From the NCBI RefSeq assembly GCF_026810505.1, contig NZ_CP101750.1, positions 6,257,501 through 6,321,500 of the forward strand: 64,000 bases of DNA. Reading direction: 5' to 3'. Position 1 is the first letter of the stretch. Each line of letters begins with the position of its first letter. Under the pieces are notes generated by a model. That model ran no database searches. It was not told where the DNA came from and saw nothing but the letters and a program-made list of their open reading frames with translations. Below, in pieces: positions 26,173 through 36,014 of this stretch. The translations under genes were made by a program, and so were the position numbers. Origin of the DNA: Streptomyces sp. Je 1-369 (GTDB lineage Bacteria > Actinomycetota > Actinomycetes > Streptomycetales > Streptomycetaceae).

Positions 26173-27855
26173 GTGCCGCAGAACCTCGACGCGGTCGCGG
26201 TGCGCGCCTGGTGCCGACTGGCTCTGGACGCCCTCGGCAGGGCCCGCGAGGAGATCGACTCGATCAACGTCTACCCGGTCGCCGACGGGGACACCGGGAC
26301 GAACCTCTATCTGACCGTGGAATCCGCCTCCCAGGCGGTGGACGCGGCCTTCACGGGCCACGAGCCCGCCCTCCCCTCGCTGGCCGAGACGGTGCGCGCG
26401 ATGGCGCACGGAGCGCTCATAGGCGCCCGCGGGAACTCGGGCACGATCCTGTCGCAGCTGCTGCGGGGGATGGCGCAGGTCATCGGCGCCGAGGGGGAGC
26501 CGGGCAGTGAGGCAGATCACGTCGGAGGGCGGGTCCTGGAGCGCGCACTGCGGCAGGCCGCCGAATCCGCGTACCAGGCGGTCGCCCACCCCGTGGAGGG
26601 CACCGTCCTGACGGTGGCCACCGCGGCCGCCGACGCGGCGACCGGCACCGGCGGCGACTGCGGAGCCGTGGCCAGGGCGGCGTACGAAGGGGCCTGCGCC
26701 GCGCTGGACGCGACCCCGGGACAGCTCGCGGTGCTCGGCCGCGCGGGAGTCGTCGACGCCGGCGGCCGGGGACTGGTGGCGGTCCTTGGAGCGCTGACGG
26801 GAGCCCTGTCGGGCGAGAGCCTCACGCCGAGGAGCACGGCACACCTCAAGGGGTCACTCCACGCCCACGCCCACGCGCGCGTGGAGGCCGTCGAGTGCGA
26901 GGACGTACCCGGCGACGGGGGCGGCCCCGCCTTCGAGGTGATCTACCTCCTGGAGGCGGACGACGCCGCCGTCACCCGGCTGCGGGCCCGCCTCGACCGG
27001 CTCGGCGACTCACTCGTCGTGGTCGGCGGCGACGGGCTCTGGAACGTCCACGTGCACGTCGACGACGCGGGAGCGGCCGTCGAGGCGGGCGTGGAGGCGG
27101 GCCGCCCCCACCGCATCCGCATCACCCACTTCGCGGCGGACGACGCACACACCACCACCCGGCGCACCGCCGCCCAGCCGCCCAGGGAACGCGCACAGCG
27201 GGCCGTCGTCGCCGTCGTGCCCGGGGAGGGTCTCGCGGGGCTGTACTCCGAGGCCGGGGCGACCACCGTGCCCGCGCGCGTGGGGGAGCCGCCCGCCAGC
27301 GGCGAACTCGTCGACGCGATCCGGCGGGCCCACGCCCGCGAGGTGGTCCTCCTGCCGAACGACGCCGAGCTGCGGCACACCGCGGCCGCCGCCGCGGAAC
27401 AGGCCCGCACGGAAGGCGTACGCGTCGCGCTCATCCCCACCCGCTCCGCGGTCCAGGGCATCGCGGCCCTCGCCGTGCACGAGCCGGACCGCCGCTTCGA
27501 CGAGGACGTCGTCGCCATGACCTCGGCGGCCGGCGCGACCCGGTACGGCGAACTGGCCGTCGCCGAGCGGCAGTCCTGGACCATGGCGGGCATCTGCCAG
27601 ACCGGCGACGTGCTCGGCCTGATCGACGGCGACGTGGCCGTGATCGGCTCCGAGGTGGCCCGCACCGCCGTATCGGTCCTCGACCGGATGCTGTCGGCGG
27701 GCGGCGAGATGGTCACACTCGTACTCGGCGAATCCGTGCCCGACAACGTCGCGGAGCACCTGGAGAAGCACGTGCGCGAGACGTACCTGGCCGTCGACAC
27801 CGTCGTCTACCGCGGCGGCCGCCAGTCGGCGCTGCTGCTGATCGGCGTGGAGTAG
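26173..27855 (+). CDS. DAK2/FakA-like kinase (DhaL domain protein)
   Basis: A 560-residue protein related to the fatty-acid kinase FakA and dihydroxyacetone kinase. The N-terminal DhaL/DAK2 ATP-binding domain (about 1-205) has DSINVYPVADGDTGTNLYLT with the Asp cluster for Mg-ATP, then GARGNSGTILSQLLRG. The middle and C-terminal parts (about 235-560) match the FakA/YloV-type extension, ending in DTVVYRGGRQSALLLIGVE. FakA phosphorylates fatty acids bound to FakB (DegV); no DegV gene is in the window. The start is GTG at 26173 with GGAGG upstream. The gene precedes recG, as in many Gram-positives. Confidence 0.9.
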   Translation: MPQNLDAVAVRAWCRLALDALGRAREEIDSINVYPVADGDTGTNLYLTVESASQAVDAAFTGHEPALPSLAETVRAMAHGALIGARGNSGTILSQLLRGMAQVIGAEGEPGSEADHVGGRVLERALRQAAESAYQAVAHPVEGTVLTVATAAADAATGTGGDCGAVARAAYEGACAALDATPGQLAVLGRAGVVDAGGRGLVAVLGALTGALSGESLTPRSTAHLKGSLHAHAHARVEAVECEDVPGDGGGPAFEVIYLLEADDAAVTRLRARLDRLGDSLVVVGGDGLWNVHVHVDDAGAAVEAGVEAGRPHRIRITHFAADDAHTTTRRTAAQPPRERAQRAVVAVVPGEGLAGLYSEAGATTVPARVGEPPASGELVDAIRRAHAREVVLLPNDAELRHTAAAAAEQARTEGVRVALIPTRSAVQGIAALAVHEPDRRFDEDVVAMTSAAGATRYGELAVAERQSWTMAGICQTGDVLGLIDGDVAVIGSEVARTAVSVLDRMLSAGGEMVTLVLGESVPDNVAEHLEKHVRETYLAVDTVVYRGGRQSALLLIGVE

Positions 27856-27905
27856 CCGGGCGGATCCCGGGGACCTGCACCGCATTGTCAGTGGCGTGGT
27901 GTGCA

Positions 27906-30116
27906 ATGGATCTCGTGCCTGCGCTCGAAGAACCCCTGAAGAAAGTGGTCGGCCCCGCCACCGCGAAGGTGATGGCCGAGCACCTCGACCTGCACACGGT
28001 CGGCGACCTCCTGCACCACTACCCCCGGCGGTACGCGGAGCGCGGCGAGCTCACCCGCCTCGCCGACCTCCCCCTGGACGAGCACGTCACGGTGGTCGCC
28101 CAGGTCGCGAGCGCACGCATCCTGAAGTTCAACGGCGGCCGCGGCCAGCGCCTCGAAGTCACGATCACCGACGGCAGCGGCCAGGTCCAGCTCGTCTTCT
28201 TCGGCCGCGGCATCCACAAGCCGCACAAGGACCTGCTGCCCGGCACCCGCGCGATGTTCGCGGGCAAGGTGTCGGTCTTCAACCGCAAGATGCAGCTGGC
28301 CCACCCGGCGTACGAACTGCTGCGGGGCGACGGCGACGAGGCGGGCGAGACCGTCGGCTCCTGGGCCGGCGCCCAGCTGCCCATCTATCCGGCCACCGCC
28401 AAGCTGGAGTCCTGGAAGATCGCCAAGTCGGTCGACATGGTCCTGCCCAGCGCCCAGGAGGCCCAGGACCCGCTGCCGCCCTCCCTCCGCGACGGACGCG
28501 GCCTGATCCCGCTCCCCGAAGCCCTCCTGAAGATCCACCGCCCGCACTCCAAGGCGGACATCGAGGCCGCCCGCGACCGCCTCAAGTGGGACGAGGCCTT
28601 CGTTCTCCAAGTAGCCCTGGCCCGGCGGCGGTACGCGGACGCGCAGCTCCCCGCCGTGGCCCGCAGGCCCAAGGCGGGCGGCCTCCTCGACGCGTTCGAC
28701 GCCAAGCTGCCCTTCACGCTCACCGAGGGCCAGGAGAAGGTCTCCAAGGAGATCTTCGACGACCTCGCGACCGAGCACCCGATGCATCGCCTCCTTCAGG
28801 GAGAGGTCGGTTCGGGCAAGACGATGGTCGCGCTGCGCGCCATGCTCGCCGTCGTGGACGCGGGCGGACAGGCCGCGATGCTCGCGCCCACCGAAGTCCT
28901 CGCACAGCAGCACCACCGCTCCATCGTGGAGATGATGGGCGAGCTGGCCGAGGGCGGCATGCTGGGCGGCACCGAGCACGCCACCAAGGTCACGCTGCTC
29001 ACCGGCTCCATGGGAGCGGCCACCCGCAGGCAGGCACTGCTCGACCTGGTCACCGGAGAGGCCGGGATCGTCATCGGCACCCATGCACTCATCGAGGACA
29101 AGGTCCAGTTCCACGACCTGGGCCTCGTCGTCGTCGACGAGCAGCACCGCTTCGGTGTGGAGCAGCGCGACGCCCTGCGGGGCAAGGGCAAGCAGCCCCC
29201 GCACCTCCTGGTCATGACGGCCACGCCCATCCCGCGCACGGTCGCGATGACCGTCTTCGGCGACCTGGAGACGTCCGTCCTCGACCAGCTCCCCGCGGGA
29301 CGCTCGCCGATCGCCAGCCACGTCGTCCCCGCCGAGGACAAGCCCCACTTCCTCGCCCGCGCGTGGGAGCGCGTGCGCGAAGAGGTGGAGAACGGCCACC
29401 AGGCGTACGTGGTGTGCCCCCGCATCGGCGACGACGCCGACGACGCCGCGGATGCCAAGAAGGCCAAGAAGAAGGCCGAGGAGGAGGCCACTGCCGAGAA
29501 GCGGCCCCCGCTCGCGGTCGTCGAGGTCGCCGAGCAGCTCGCCCGCGGCCCGCTGAGCGGCCTGAAGGTCGAGGTCCTGCACGGCCGCATGCAGCCCGAC
29601 GACAAGGACGCCGTGATGCGCCGCTTCGCCGCGGGCGAGACGCAGGTCCTCGTCGCGACGACGGTCATCGAGGTCGGCGTGAACGTACCGAACGCCACCG
29701 CCATGGTGATCATGGACGCGGACCGTTTCGGCGTCTCCCAGCTGCACCAGCTCCGCGGCCGCGTCGGCCGCGGCTCCGCCCCAGGACTCTGCCTCCTGGT
29801 CACCGACATGCCCGAGGCGAGCCCCGCCCGCGGCCGCCTCGGAGCCGTCGCCGCCACGCTCGACGGCTTCGAGCTCTCCCGCATCGACCTGGAGCAGCGC
29901 CGCGAGGGCGACGTGCTCGGCCAGGCCCAGTCCGGCGTCCGCTCCAGCCTGCGGATGCTCGCCGTCATCGACGACGAGGAGATCATCGCCGCCGCCCGCG
30001 AGGAAGCGGTCTCCGTGGTCGCCGACGACCCCGACCTCGAGGGGCTGCCCGCACTGCGCACCGCGCTGGACGCCCTCCTCGACGCGGAGCGCGAGCAGTA
30101 CCTCGACAAGGGCTGA
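27906..30116 (+). CDS. recG: ATP-dependent DNA helicase RecG
   Basis: A 736-residue RecG that reverses stalled forks and branch-migrates recombination intermediates. An N-terminal wedge/OB domain (ITDGSGQVQLVFFG) binds the junction. The helicase core has Walker A GEVGSGKTM near residue 299, VVDEQHRFG near 411, TATPIPRT, and motif VI QLRGRVGRG. An insert of Lys/Ala/Glu (DAKKAKKKAEEEATAEKR) lies between the helicase lobes. ATG 27906 (MDLVPALEEPLKK) is chosen from memory of homologues; no clear ribosome site is seen, and GTG at 27915 is possible. Confidence 0.97.
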   Translation: MDLVPALEEPLKKVVGPATAKVMAEHLDLHTVGDLLHHYPRRYAERGELTRLADLPLDEHVTVVAQVASARILKFNGGRGQRLEVTITDGSGQVQLVFFGRGIHKPHKDLLPGTRAMFAGKVSVFNRKMQLAHPAYELLRGDGDEAGETVGSWAGAQLPIYPATAKLESWKIAKSVDMVLPSAQEAQDPLPPSLRDGRGLIPLPEALLKIHRPHSKADIEAARDRLKWDEAFVLQVALARRRYADAQLPAVARRPKAGGLLDAFDAKLPFTLTEGQEKVSKEIFDDLATEHPMHRLLQGEVGSGKTMVALRAMLAVVDAGGQAAMLAPTEVLAQQHHRSIVEMMGELAEGGMLGGTEHATKVTLLTGSMGAATRRQALLDLVTGEAGIVIGTHALIEDKVQFHDLGLVVVDEQHRFGVEQRDALRGKGKQPPHLLVMTATPIPRTVAMTVFGDLETSVLDQLPAGRSPIASHVVPAEDKPHFLARAWERVREEVENGHQAYVVCPRIGDDADDAADAKKAKKKAEEEATAEKRPPLAVVEVAEQLARGPLSGLKVEVLHGRMQPDDKDAVMRRFAAGETQVLVATTVIEVGVNVPNATAMVIMDADRFGVSQLHQLRGRVGRGSAPGLCLLVTDMPEASPARGRLGAVAATLDGFELSRIDLEQRREGDVLGQAQSGVRSSLRMLAVIDDEEIIAAAREEAVSVVADDPDLEGLPALRTALDALLDAEREQYLDKG

Positions 30117-30169
30117 CGCCGGCGTACGCCATATCGTGGGATCACCACCGTCCAGCCAGAAGGAATCAG

Positions 30170-30763
30170 ATGACCCGCGTGATCGCCGGCACGGCCGGCG
30201 GACGCCGCCTGGCCGTCCCGCCGGGCAACGGCACCCGCCCCACGTCCGACCGCGCGCGCGAAGGCCTCTTCTCCACCTGGCAGGCCCTCCAGGGCACGCT
30301 CGACGGCGCCCGCGTCCTCGACCTGTACGCGGGCTCCGGCGCCGTCGGCCTGGAGGCGCTCTCCCGCGGCGCCGCCCACACTCTGCTCGTCGAGGCCGAC
30401 GCCCGCGCGGCCCGCACCATCCGCGAGAACGTGAAGGCGGTCGGCCTGCCCGGCGCCGACGTGCGGGCGGGCAAAGCCGCCCAGATCATCCAGGGGGGTG
30501 CCCCCACCACCCCGTACGACCTGGTCTTCCTCGACCCTCCGTACGCCGTCACTGATGACGATCTTCGGGAGATCCTCCTCACACTCCGCTCGGAAGGCTG
30601 GCTCACGGACGACGCGCTCGTCACCGTTGAACGCAGTACAAGAGGCGGTGTCTTCGGCTGGCCGGAGGGTTTCGAGGCCCTCAGGTCCCGTCGCTACGGC
30701 GAAGGGACGTTTTGGTACGGTCGCGCCGCCTCTACGTGCGACGACTCAGCGATCGCGCCATGA
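30170..30763 (+). CDS. rsmD: 16S rRNA (guanine966-N2)-methyltransferase
   Basis: A 197-residue SAM methyltransferase. N-terminal signature [19 protein letters not shown]...[16 protein letters not shown] motif [19 protein letters not shown], and catalytic motif FLDPPY (about residues 120-125). It methylates G966 of 16S rRNA. AAGGA precedes the ATG. The stop overlaps an in-frame upstream ATG of coaD by 4 bp, and the pair is conserved. Confidence 0.95.
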   Translation: MTRVIAGTAGGRRLAVPPGNGTRPTSDRAREGLFSTWQALQGTLDGARVLDLYAGSGAVGLEALSRGAAHTLLVEADARAARTIRENVKAVGLPGADVRAGKAAQIIQGGAPTTPYDLVFLDPPYAVTDDDLREILLTLRSEGWLTDDALVTVERSTRGGVFGWPEGFEALRSRRYGEGTFWYGRAASTCDDSAIAP

Positions 30764-30789
30764 CCGGACCGGAGAGCGAGGGACTCACG

Positions 30790-31269
30790 TTGCGCCGCGC
30801 CGTCTGTCCGGGGTCATTCGACCCCATCACCAATGGACACCTCGACATCATCGCCCGCGCCTCCAAGCTGTACGACGTGGTGCACGTCGCGGTGATGATC
30901 AATCAGTCGAAGAAGGGCCTGTTCGAGATCGAGGAGCGGATCGAGATGATCCGCCAGGTCACCGCCGACTTCGGCAACGTCGAGGTGGAGTCCTTCCACG
31001 GCCTCCTCGTCGACTTCTGCAAGCAGCGCGACATCCCGGCCATCGTCAAGGGCCTGCGCGCGGTCAGCGACTTCGACTACGAACTCCAGATGGCCCAGAT
31101 GAACAACGGCCTCTCGGGCGTCGAGACCCTGTTCGTGCCGACGAACCCCACCTACAGCTTCCTCTCCTCCTCGCTGGTCAAGGAGGTCGCCGCCTGGGGC
31201 GGCGACGTCGCGCACCTGCTGCCGCCACTGGTCCACGAGGCCCTGGTCGAACGCCTGGGCAAGAAGTGA
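30790..31269 (+). CDS. coaD: Phosphopantetheine adenylyltransferase
   Basis: A 159-residue CoaD, the fourth step of coenzyme A synthesis (4'-phosphopantetheine + ATP to dephospho-CoA). The nucleotidyltransferase motif [15 protein letters not shown] is at the N-terminus, and [18 protein letters not shown] and [16 protein letters not shown] follow. TTG at 30790 gives the usual family start LRRAVCPG and has GAGGGA seven bases upstream. An ATG at 30760 overlapping the rsmD stop would add ten residues; I prefer TTG. Confidence 0.95.
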   Translation: MRRAVCPGSFDPITNGHLDIIARASKLYDVVHVAVMINQSKKGLFEIEERIEMIRQVTADFGNVEVESFHGLLVDFCKQRDIPAIVKGLRAVSDFDYELQMAQMNNGLSGVETLFVPTNPTYSFLSSSLVKEVAAWGGDVAHLLPPLVHEALVERLGKK

Positions 31270-31380
31270 CCCGCGGGCAGGACCGCTGACAGTTCGTCAC
31301 CCGGTGTCGGGCGGGCGGCCACTGGCCTTACAGTCGTCCCGTCCGTCTCACAACCAGCTGTAGAGAGTGGCGAGCACACG

Positions 31381-32475
31381 GTGGACGTGCAGAAGAAGAT
31401 CGACGAGATCGTCCAGGCGGTCGGCAGCGCCCGGTCCATGCCCATGTCGGCCTCGTGCGTGGTCAACCGCGCCGATCTGCTCTCGATGCTCGAAGAGGTG
31501 CGCCAGGCCCTGCCGGGCTCCCTCGCCCAGGCCCAGGAGCTCATCGGCGGCCGCGAGCAGCTCGTCGAGCAGGCCCGCCAGGAGGCCGAGCGGATCATCG
31601 AGTCCGCGCACGCCGAACGCGGCTCCCTGATCTCCGACACCGAGGTCGCCCGCAACTCGCAGGGCGAGGCCGAGCGCATCCTCGCGGAGGCCCGCCAGGC
31701 CGCCGAAGAGGTCCGCGTCGAGGCCGACGACTACGTGGACAGCAAGCTCGCCAACTTCGAGGTCGTCCTCACCAAGACCCTCGGCTCGGTCGGCCGCGGC
31801 CGCGAGAAGCTCCTCGGCACCGGACCCGGCCTCGACGAGCAGGGTTACGAGGACGAGGACGCCCCCGAGCGCAGCCACGACCCCGAGACGCTGCGCCGCA
31901 ACGCCGACGCGTACGTGGACGCGAAGCTCGGCGCCTTCGAGGCCGTCCTCGCCAAGACCCTCGAAGCCGTCGGCCGCGGCCGCCAGACCCTGCACGGCAG
32001 GGCCCCCGCCGACGAGCTCGGAACCCTGGGCGAGGGCGCCGCCACCCAGGGCCACACCACCGACGCCGAGTACCTCGCGGACCTCGCGGGCCCGTCGCCC
32101 GCCAGAAGGCCGTCCCCCGCCGCGGAGCCCGTCCCGCCGCAGCCCGCCCAGGCCCCGCCGATCCCGGCACAGCAGCCCTACGCGCCGCCGCAGCAGCAGC
32201 CCGATCCGTACGGCTACCCGCAGCACGACGGGTACCAGCAGCAGGACCAGTACGCGTACCAGCAGCCGTACGGCCAGCAGGATCCGTACGCGTACCAGCA
32301 GCACGACCAGTACGGCTACCAGCAGCAGGGCTACGAACAGCCTCGCTACGAGACGCCGTCCGCGACGCCCGCCGGGACGCCGGCCGCGACGCTCGAAGAG
32401 GCCAGCCTCTTCGACACGACCATGATCAGTGCCGAGCAGCTCCGCCAGTACGAGGAGGGGCGCCGGCAGCACTGA
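31381..32475 (+). CDS. SepIVA-like coiled-coil protein with duplicated YVDxKL motif and Gln/Tyr-rich tail
   Basis: A 364-residue protein. N-terminal coiled coil (about 1-150) rich in Glu/Ala/Arg with QAQELIGGREQLVEQARQEA. The block YVDSKLANFEVVLTKTLGSV recurs as YVDAKLGAFEAVLAKTLEAV about 55 residues later, so the sequence is internally duplicated. The C-terminus (about 250-325) is Gln/Tyr/Pro-rich. Similar proteins are often mis-called ATP synthase B subunits or cellulose-binding proteins. The place before DUF177, rpmF, rnc and mutM is that of mycobacterial SepIVA (Rv2927c), a DivIVA-like septation factor. A role in polar growth or septation is inferred from this synteny. The start is GTG at 31381. 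Confidence 0.85.
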   Translation: MDVQKKIDEIVQAVGSARSMPMSASCVVNRADLLSMLEEVRQALPGSLAQAQELIGGREQLVEQARQEAERIIESAHAERGSLISDTEVARNSQGEAERILAEARQAAEEVRVEADDYVDSKLANFEVVLTKTLGSVGRGREKLLGTGPGLDEQGYEDEDAPERSHDPETLRRNADAYVDAKLGAFEAVLAKTLEAVGRGRQTLHGRAPADELGTLGEGAATQGHTTDAEYLADLAGPSPARRPSPAAEPVPPQPAQAPPIPAQQPYAPPQQQPDPYGYPQHDGYQQQDQYAYQQPYGQQDPYAYQQHDQYGYQQQGYEQPRYETPSATPAGTPAATLEEASLFDTTMISAEQLRQYEEGRRQH

Positions 32476-32597
32476 AGGTCCGGATTGGGCCGAGAGCGAA
32501 AGGTCAAGTATCCTGGCTCTTCGGTCGCGCATACGTCCGCGACTTCGGCTGCCCACCCAGGCCTCGTCTCCGAGGCAGCAGTGCGGCGGCCTCTCCT

Positions 32598-33281
32598 ATG
32601 GACCTCCAGGATTCGAAAGCAGGAACAGCTCTGAGCACGCGCCTCGACCACCGAAACCCCCTCGTGTTCGACACACACGAGCTGGGGCGGCGTCCTGGTG
32701 CCATGCAGCGGCTGACCCGCGAGATCGAGGCGCCCGGTCCGCCGAGCGCCTTCGGCATCGAAGGAGTCATCGGAGTGCCGCAGGGCGCCCCGGTCGAGCT
32801 GGAGATCCGCCTTGAGTCGGTCATGGAAGGGGTGCTTGTCACAGGCACCGCCCGTGCATCGGCCGAGGGGGAGTGCGTAAGGTGTCTGGAGCCGCTCGAG
32901 CTCGAGCTCGACGCGGACTTCCAGGAGATGTTCTCGTACCCTGACGCCGACGACCGGGGCCGCACAGCGGAGCCGGCCGACGACGCCGAGGAAGACGAGA
33001 GCAGGCTCTACCTCGAGGACGGCATGTTCGACCTCGAGCCTGTGCTGCGTGATGCGGTGGTGCTCGCACTGCCGATGCAGCCGGTGTGCCAGGACGACTG
33101 TCCGGGCCTGTGCTCCCAGTGCGGAGTGCGGCTCGCGGACGACCCGGACCACCACCATGACGCCGTCGACATCCGTTGGGCGGCATTGCAGGGACTCGCT
33201 GGCACCATCCAGGACGGCGAGAAGGACGAGATGAGCGGCGCCGAAGCGGAAGCGGGCGTCGACGAGAAGCAGGAGAAGTAG
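32598..33281 (+). CDS. DUF177 (YceD) family protein
   Basis: YceD/DUF177 protein of up to 227 residues, always just upstream of rpmF (L32). It has [21 protein letters not shown] and a second Cys cluster, [16 protein letters not shown], likely binding metal. An acidic insert ([10 protein letters not shown]) lies between. YceD homologues are linked to 23S rRNA or L32 maturation; the exact role is open. The start is unsure: ATG at 32598 gives the longest plausible form, but CTG near 32641 after GCAGGAACA matches the start of homologues ([15 protein letters not shown]). The stop is 2 bp before rpmF. Confidence 0.9.
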   Translation: MDLQDSKAGTALSTRLDHRNPLVFDTHELGRRPGAMQRLTREIEAPGPPSAFGIEGVIGVPQGAPVELEIRLESVMEGVLVTGTARASAEGECVRCLEPLELELDADFQEMFSYPDADDRGRTAEPADDAEEDESRLYLEDGMFDLEPVLRDAVVLALPMQPVCQDDCPGLCSQCGVRLADDPDHHHDAVDIRWAALQGLAGTIQDGEKDEMSGAEAEAGVDEKQEK

Positions 33282-33283
33282 CC

Positions 33284-33457
33284 GTGGCTGTTCCGAAGCG
33301 GAAGATGTCGCGCAGCAACACGCGCCACCGCCGGTCGCAGTGGAAGGCTGCGGTCCCCACCCTGGTTTCGTGTGAGCGTTGCCAGGAGCCCAAGCAGCAG
33401 CACATCGCGTGCCCGAGCTGCGGCACCTACAACAAGCGCCAGGTCCTCGAGGTCTGA
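33284..33457 (+). CDS. rpmF: 50S ribosomal protein L32, zinc-binding type
   Basis: A 57-residue L32, [20 protein letters not shown] at the start. Four Cys as CERC and CPSC form the zinc ribbon of the C+ type. The GTG start is 2 bp after the DUF177 stop, and rnc follows after 19 bp; this is the standard DUF177-rpmF-rnc order. Confidence 0.98.
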   Translation: MAVPKRKMSRSNTRHRRSQWKAAVPTLVSCERCQEPKQQHIACPSCGTYNKRQVLEV

Positions 33458-33476
33458 GCGGCTGGTGAGAGGCACC

Positions 33477-34283
33477 GTGTCTAGCCCCAAGAAGGCGGAA
33501 GACGCCAAGAAACCGGCGGAGACAACGGCCTCGTCCCACACGCTTCTGGAAGGGCGGCTCGGGTACAAGCTCGAGTCCGCCCTTCTGGTGCGTGCGCTGA
33601 CCCACCGTTCGTACGCGTACGAGAACGGCGGTCTGCCGACGAATGAGCGTCTGGAGTTCCTCGGGGACTCGGTGCTCGGCCTCGTCGTCACGGACACGCT
33701 GTACCGGACCCACCCCGACCTGCCCGAAGGCCAGCTGGCCAAGTTGCGGGCCGCGGTGGTCAATTCGCGTGCGTTGGCGGAGGTCAGCCGTGGCCTCGAA
33801 CTCGGCTCCTTCATCCGGCTCGGCCGGGGTGAAGAGGGCACGGGAGGCAGGGACAAGGCATCCATCCTCGCCGACACCCTCGAAGCGGTGATCGGAGCGG
33901 TCTATCTGGACCAGGGTCTGGACGCCGCGGGTGAGCTGGTGCACCGGCTCTTCGACCCGTTGATCGAAAAGTCCTCGAACCTGGGCGCGGGCCTGGACTG
34001 GAAGACCAGTCTGCAGGAGCTCACCGCGACGGAGAGCCTCGGCGTGCCCGAGTATCTCGTCACGGAGAGCGGCCCCGACCACGAGAAGACTTTCACTGCT
34101 GCCGCCCGCGTCGGAGGCGTCTCGTACGGCACCGGCACCGGCCGCAGCAAGAAGGAAGCGGAGCAGCAGGCCGCCGAGTCCGCGTGGCGTGCGATCCGCG
34201 CCGCGGCGGACGAGCGGATCAAGGCGGCCGAGGCCGCCGCTGCCGCCCGGTCCGAGGGGACCGCCGACACCCCCTCGGTCTGA
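33477..34283 (+). CDS. rnc: Ribonuclease III (AbsB)
   Basis: A 268-residue RNase III cutting double-stranded RNA for rRNA processing and mRNA control. The signature [18 protein letters not shown] (about 52-69) has the catalytic acidic residues; [15 protein letters not shown] is the second half of the site. The dsRNA-binding domain is at about 170-245. The Ala-rich tail is disordered. In S. coelicolor this gene is absB, needed for antibiotic production. GTG 33477 follows GAGAGG; an in-frame GTG at 33465 is possible. Confidence 0.97.
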   Translation: MSSPKKAEDAKKPAETTASSHTLLEGRLGYKLESALLVRALTHRSYAYENGGLPTNERLEFLGDSVLGLVVTDTLYRTHPDLPEGQLAKLRAAVVNSRALAEVSRGLELGSFIRLGRGEEGTGGRDKASILADTLEAVIGAVYLDQGLDAAGELVHRLFDPLIEKSSNLGAGLDWKTSLQELTATESLGVPEYLVTESGPDHEKTFTAAARVGGVSYGTGTGRSKKEAEQQAAESAWRAIRAAADERIKAAEAAAAARSEGTADTPSV

Positions 34284-34365
34284 CCACCGCCCATCCTTTG
34301 ATGCCGGTCGCTCCCTCCGGGGGGCGGCCGGCATCGTGCTGGAAGACAGCCCGTGAAGGAGACCC

Positions 34366-35226
34366 ATGCCCGAGTTGCCCGAAGTCGAAGTCGTCCGGCG
34401 CGGTCTTGAGCGCTGGGTCAGCGGGCGCGTCGTCGCCGACGTGCAGGTGCTGCATCCGCGTGCGGTGCGGCGGCACGTGGCGGGGGGCGCGGACTTCGGG
34501 GACCGGCTGGCCGGACACCGGATCGGTCTCGCGCAGCGGCGCGGCAAGTACCTGTGGCTGCCGCTCGCCGACTCCGCGCAGTCCGTCCTGGCCCATCTGG
34601 GCATGAGCGGGCAGCTGCTCGTGCAGCCCCACGAGGCGCCGGACGAGAAGCACCTGCGGATCCGGGTGCGCTTCGCCGACGTGCAGGGCACCGAGCTCCG
34701 CTTCGTCGACCAGCGCACCTTCGGCGGACTCTCGCTCCACGACAACACCCCCGACGGGCTCCCTGACGTCATCGCGCACATCGCCCGCGACCCGCTCGAC
34801 GCCGCGTTCGACGACGACGCCTTCCATGGCGCGCTGCGCCGCAGGCGTACGACGATCAAGCGGGCGCTGCTCGACCAGTCGCTGATCAGCGGGGTCGGCA
34901 ACATCTACGCGGACGAGGCGCTGTGGCGCTCGAAGCTGCACTACGAACGGCCCACCGGCACGTTCACGCGCCCGCGCACGGCCGAACTCCTGGGCCACGT
35001 AAGGGACGTGATGAACGCGGCCCTCGCCGTCGGCGGCACCAGCTTCGACAGTCTCTACGTCAACGTGAACGGCGAATCGGGGTACTTCGACCGGTCGTTG
35101 GACGCCTACGGCCGGGAGAACGAGCCGTGCCGCCGCTGCGGCGCCGCGATCCGCAGGCAGCCCTGGATGAACAGGTCCAGCTACTTCTGCCCGCGCTGTC
35201 AGCGGCCGCCGCGCGTCGCGTCGTAG
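34366..35226 (+). CDS. mutM: Formamidopyrimidine-DNA glycosylase
   Basis: A 286-residue Fpg/MutM removing 8-oxoguanine. The catalytic N-terminus PELPEVE (Pro and Glu directly after Met) is intact. The H2TH region [21 protein letters not shown] and the C-terminal zinc finger ([10 protein letters not shown]...CPRCQRPP) are complete, so it should be active. AAGGAG precedes the ATG. Its last 28 bp overlap the end of the convergent HxlR gene. Confidence 0.97.
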   Translation: MPELPEVEVVRRGLERWVSGRVVADVQVLHPRAVRRHVAGGADFGDRLAGHRIGLAQRRGKYLWLPLADSAQSVLAHLGMSGQLLVQPHEAPDEKHLRIRVRFADVQGTELRFVDQRTFGGLSLHDNTPDGLPDVIAHIARDPLDAAFDDDAFHGALRRRRTTIKRALLDQSLISGVGNIYADEALWRSKLHYERPTGTFTRPRTAELLGHVRDVMNAALAVGGTSFDSLYVNVNGESGYFDRSLDAYGRENEPCRRCGAAIRRQPWMNRSSYFCPRCQRPPRVAS

Positions 35227-35597
35227 CGCTCCTGCGCCCGCACCACGTCGTCCTGCCGACTCTCCACGAAGTGGATCAGCGCCAGCAGCCGCTCGGCGAC
35301 CTCCCGGCCCAGCGGGGTGAGCGCGTAGTCCACACGCGGCGGGTTGGTCGGCCGCGCGTCCCGGCGCACCAGGCCGTCGCGCTCCAGCGCGTGCAGCGTC
35401 TGCGAAAGCATCTTCTCGCTCACGCCGTCGACGCGACGTCGCAGCTCGTTGAAGCGGAACGTGCCGTCGTGCAGCGCACCCAGGGTGAGCCCGCCCCAGC
35501 GTCCCGTGATGTGCTCCAGCGTGCCCCGCGAGGGGCACTGGCGGGAGAACACGTCGTACGCGAGGTCAGTCGGTTCCCCACCGACGGTCGGTTCCAT
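35199..35597 (-). CDS. HxlR-family transcriptional regulator
   Basis: A 132-residue HxlR winged-helix regulator, with [22 protein letters not shown] at the start (Cys at residue 21 as in redox- or formaldehyde-sensing HxlR proteins), then [33 protein letters not shown]. HxlR genes normally sit beside an oxidoreductase they control; none is adjacent. An inverted repeat GCGCT-N11-AGCGC lies at about 35620-35640, just upstream, and may be its operator. It overlaps mutM by 28 bp tail to tail and opens the accessory patch. Confidence 0.92.
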   Translation of the reverse strand: MEPTVGGEPTDLAYDVFSRQCPSRGTLEHITGRWGGLTLGALHDGTFRFNELRRRVDGVSEKMLSQTLHALERDGLVRRDARPTNPPRVDYALTPLGREVAERLLALIHFVESRQDDVVRAQERYDATRGGR

Positions 35598-35750
35598 GGA
35601 GGCAGCCTACTCGCGCACAGCGCTTTCGAATAGTTAGCGCATACGGGGGTGGAGACGGCTTAGGAGCCGGAAGAAGCCGCGCGTAGCCGCACACCCCCGC
35701 CCGGGTCGCATCACACGGCGAGAGTGCGGCTGCGGTCGGTCCCGCGCCCC
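35598..35750. other. Gap between HxlR gene and the DUF7848 gene
   Basis: 153 bp without a gene. It holds the HxlR promoter region and the candidate dyad GCGCTTTCGAATAGTTAGCGC. The 3' half carries nothing recognisable. Confidence 0.5.
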
Positions 35751-36014
35751 TTACGTCATGACGGCCCGCCACGGACGGCAGATGATCTCCCTGAACGTGT
35801 GGTGCGTGGGATGGCGCCCCACGTGTCCGAACACCCAGGACTGCGCAGCGAGGACTCCGTGTTCCCCATCTTCGAACGGCGCCGACATGGCATCCGAACC
35901 CTTGCCGTCGTCCTCGCAGACGACGCAAGACATGCGCCGTGTCACGGATTCCGCATCCGGTTCGCGGTCCGGGGCGAGGTGCCACGTAACTTCGCGGATC
36001 AGTGACTTGGTCAT
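35751..36014 (-). CDS. DUF7848-like small protein
   Basis: An 87-residue protein with the pattern of DUF7848: a beta-type start (LIREVTWHLAP), SCVVCEDDGKGSDAM with a CxxC pair, then QSWVFGHVGRHPTHHTFREIICRPWRAV with several His and one Cys. The Cys/His set suggests a small zinc-binding fold. The family is common in Streptomyces accessory regions beside XRE regulators, with no known function. The ATG overlaps the stop of the upstream 84-residue gene by 4 bp (ATGA), so the two are coupled. Confidence 0.8.
   Translation of the reverse strand: MTKSLIREVTWHLAPDREPDAESVTRRMSCVVCEDDGKGSDAMSAPFEDGEHGVLAAQSWVFGHVGRHPTHHTFREIICRPWRAVMT

Noticed and set aside
26895..30116. Apparent 1073-residue protein start at 26895
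   Set aside because: Only the recG part from 27906 is real; the first third is an out-of-frame reading of the FakA-like gene.
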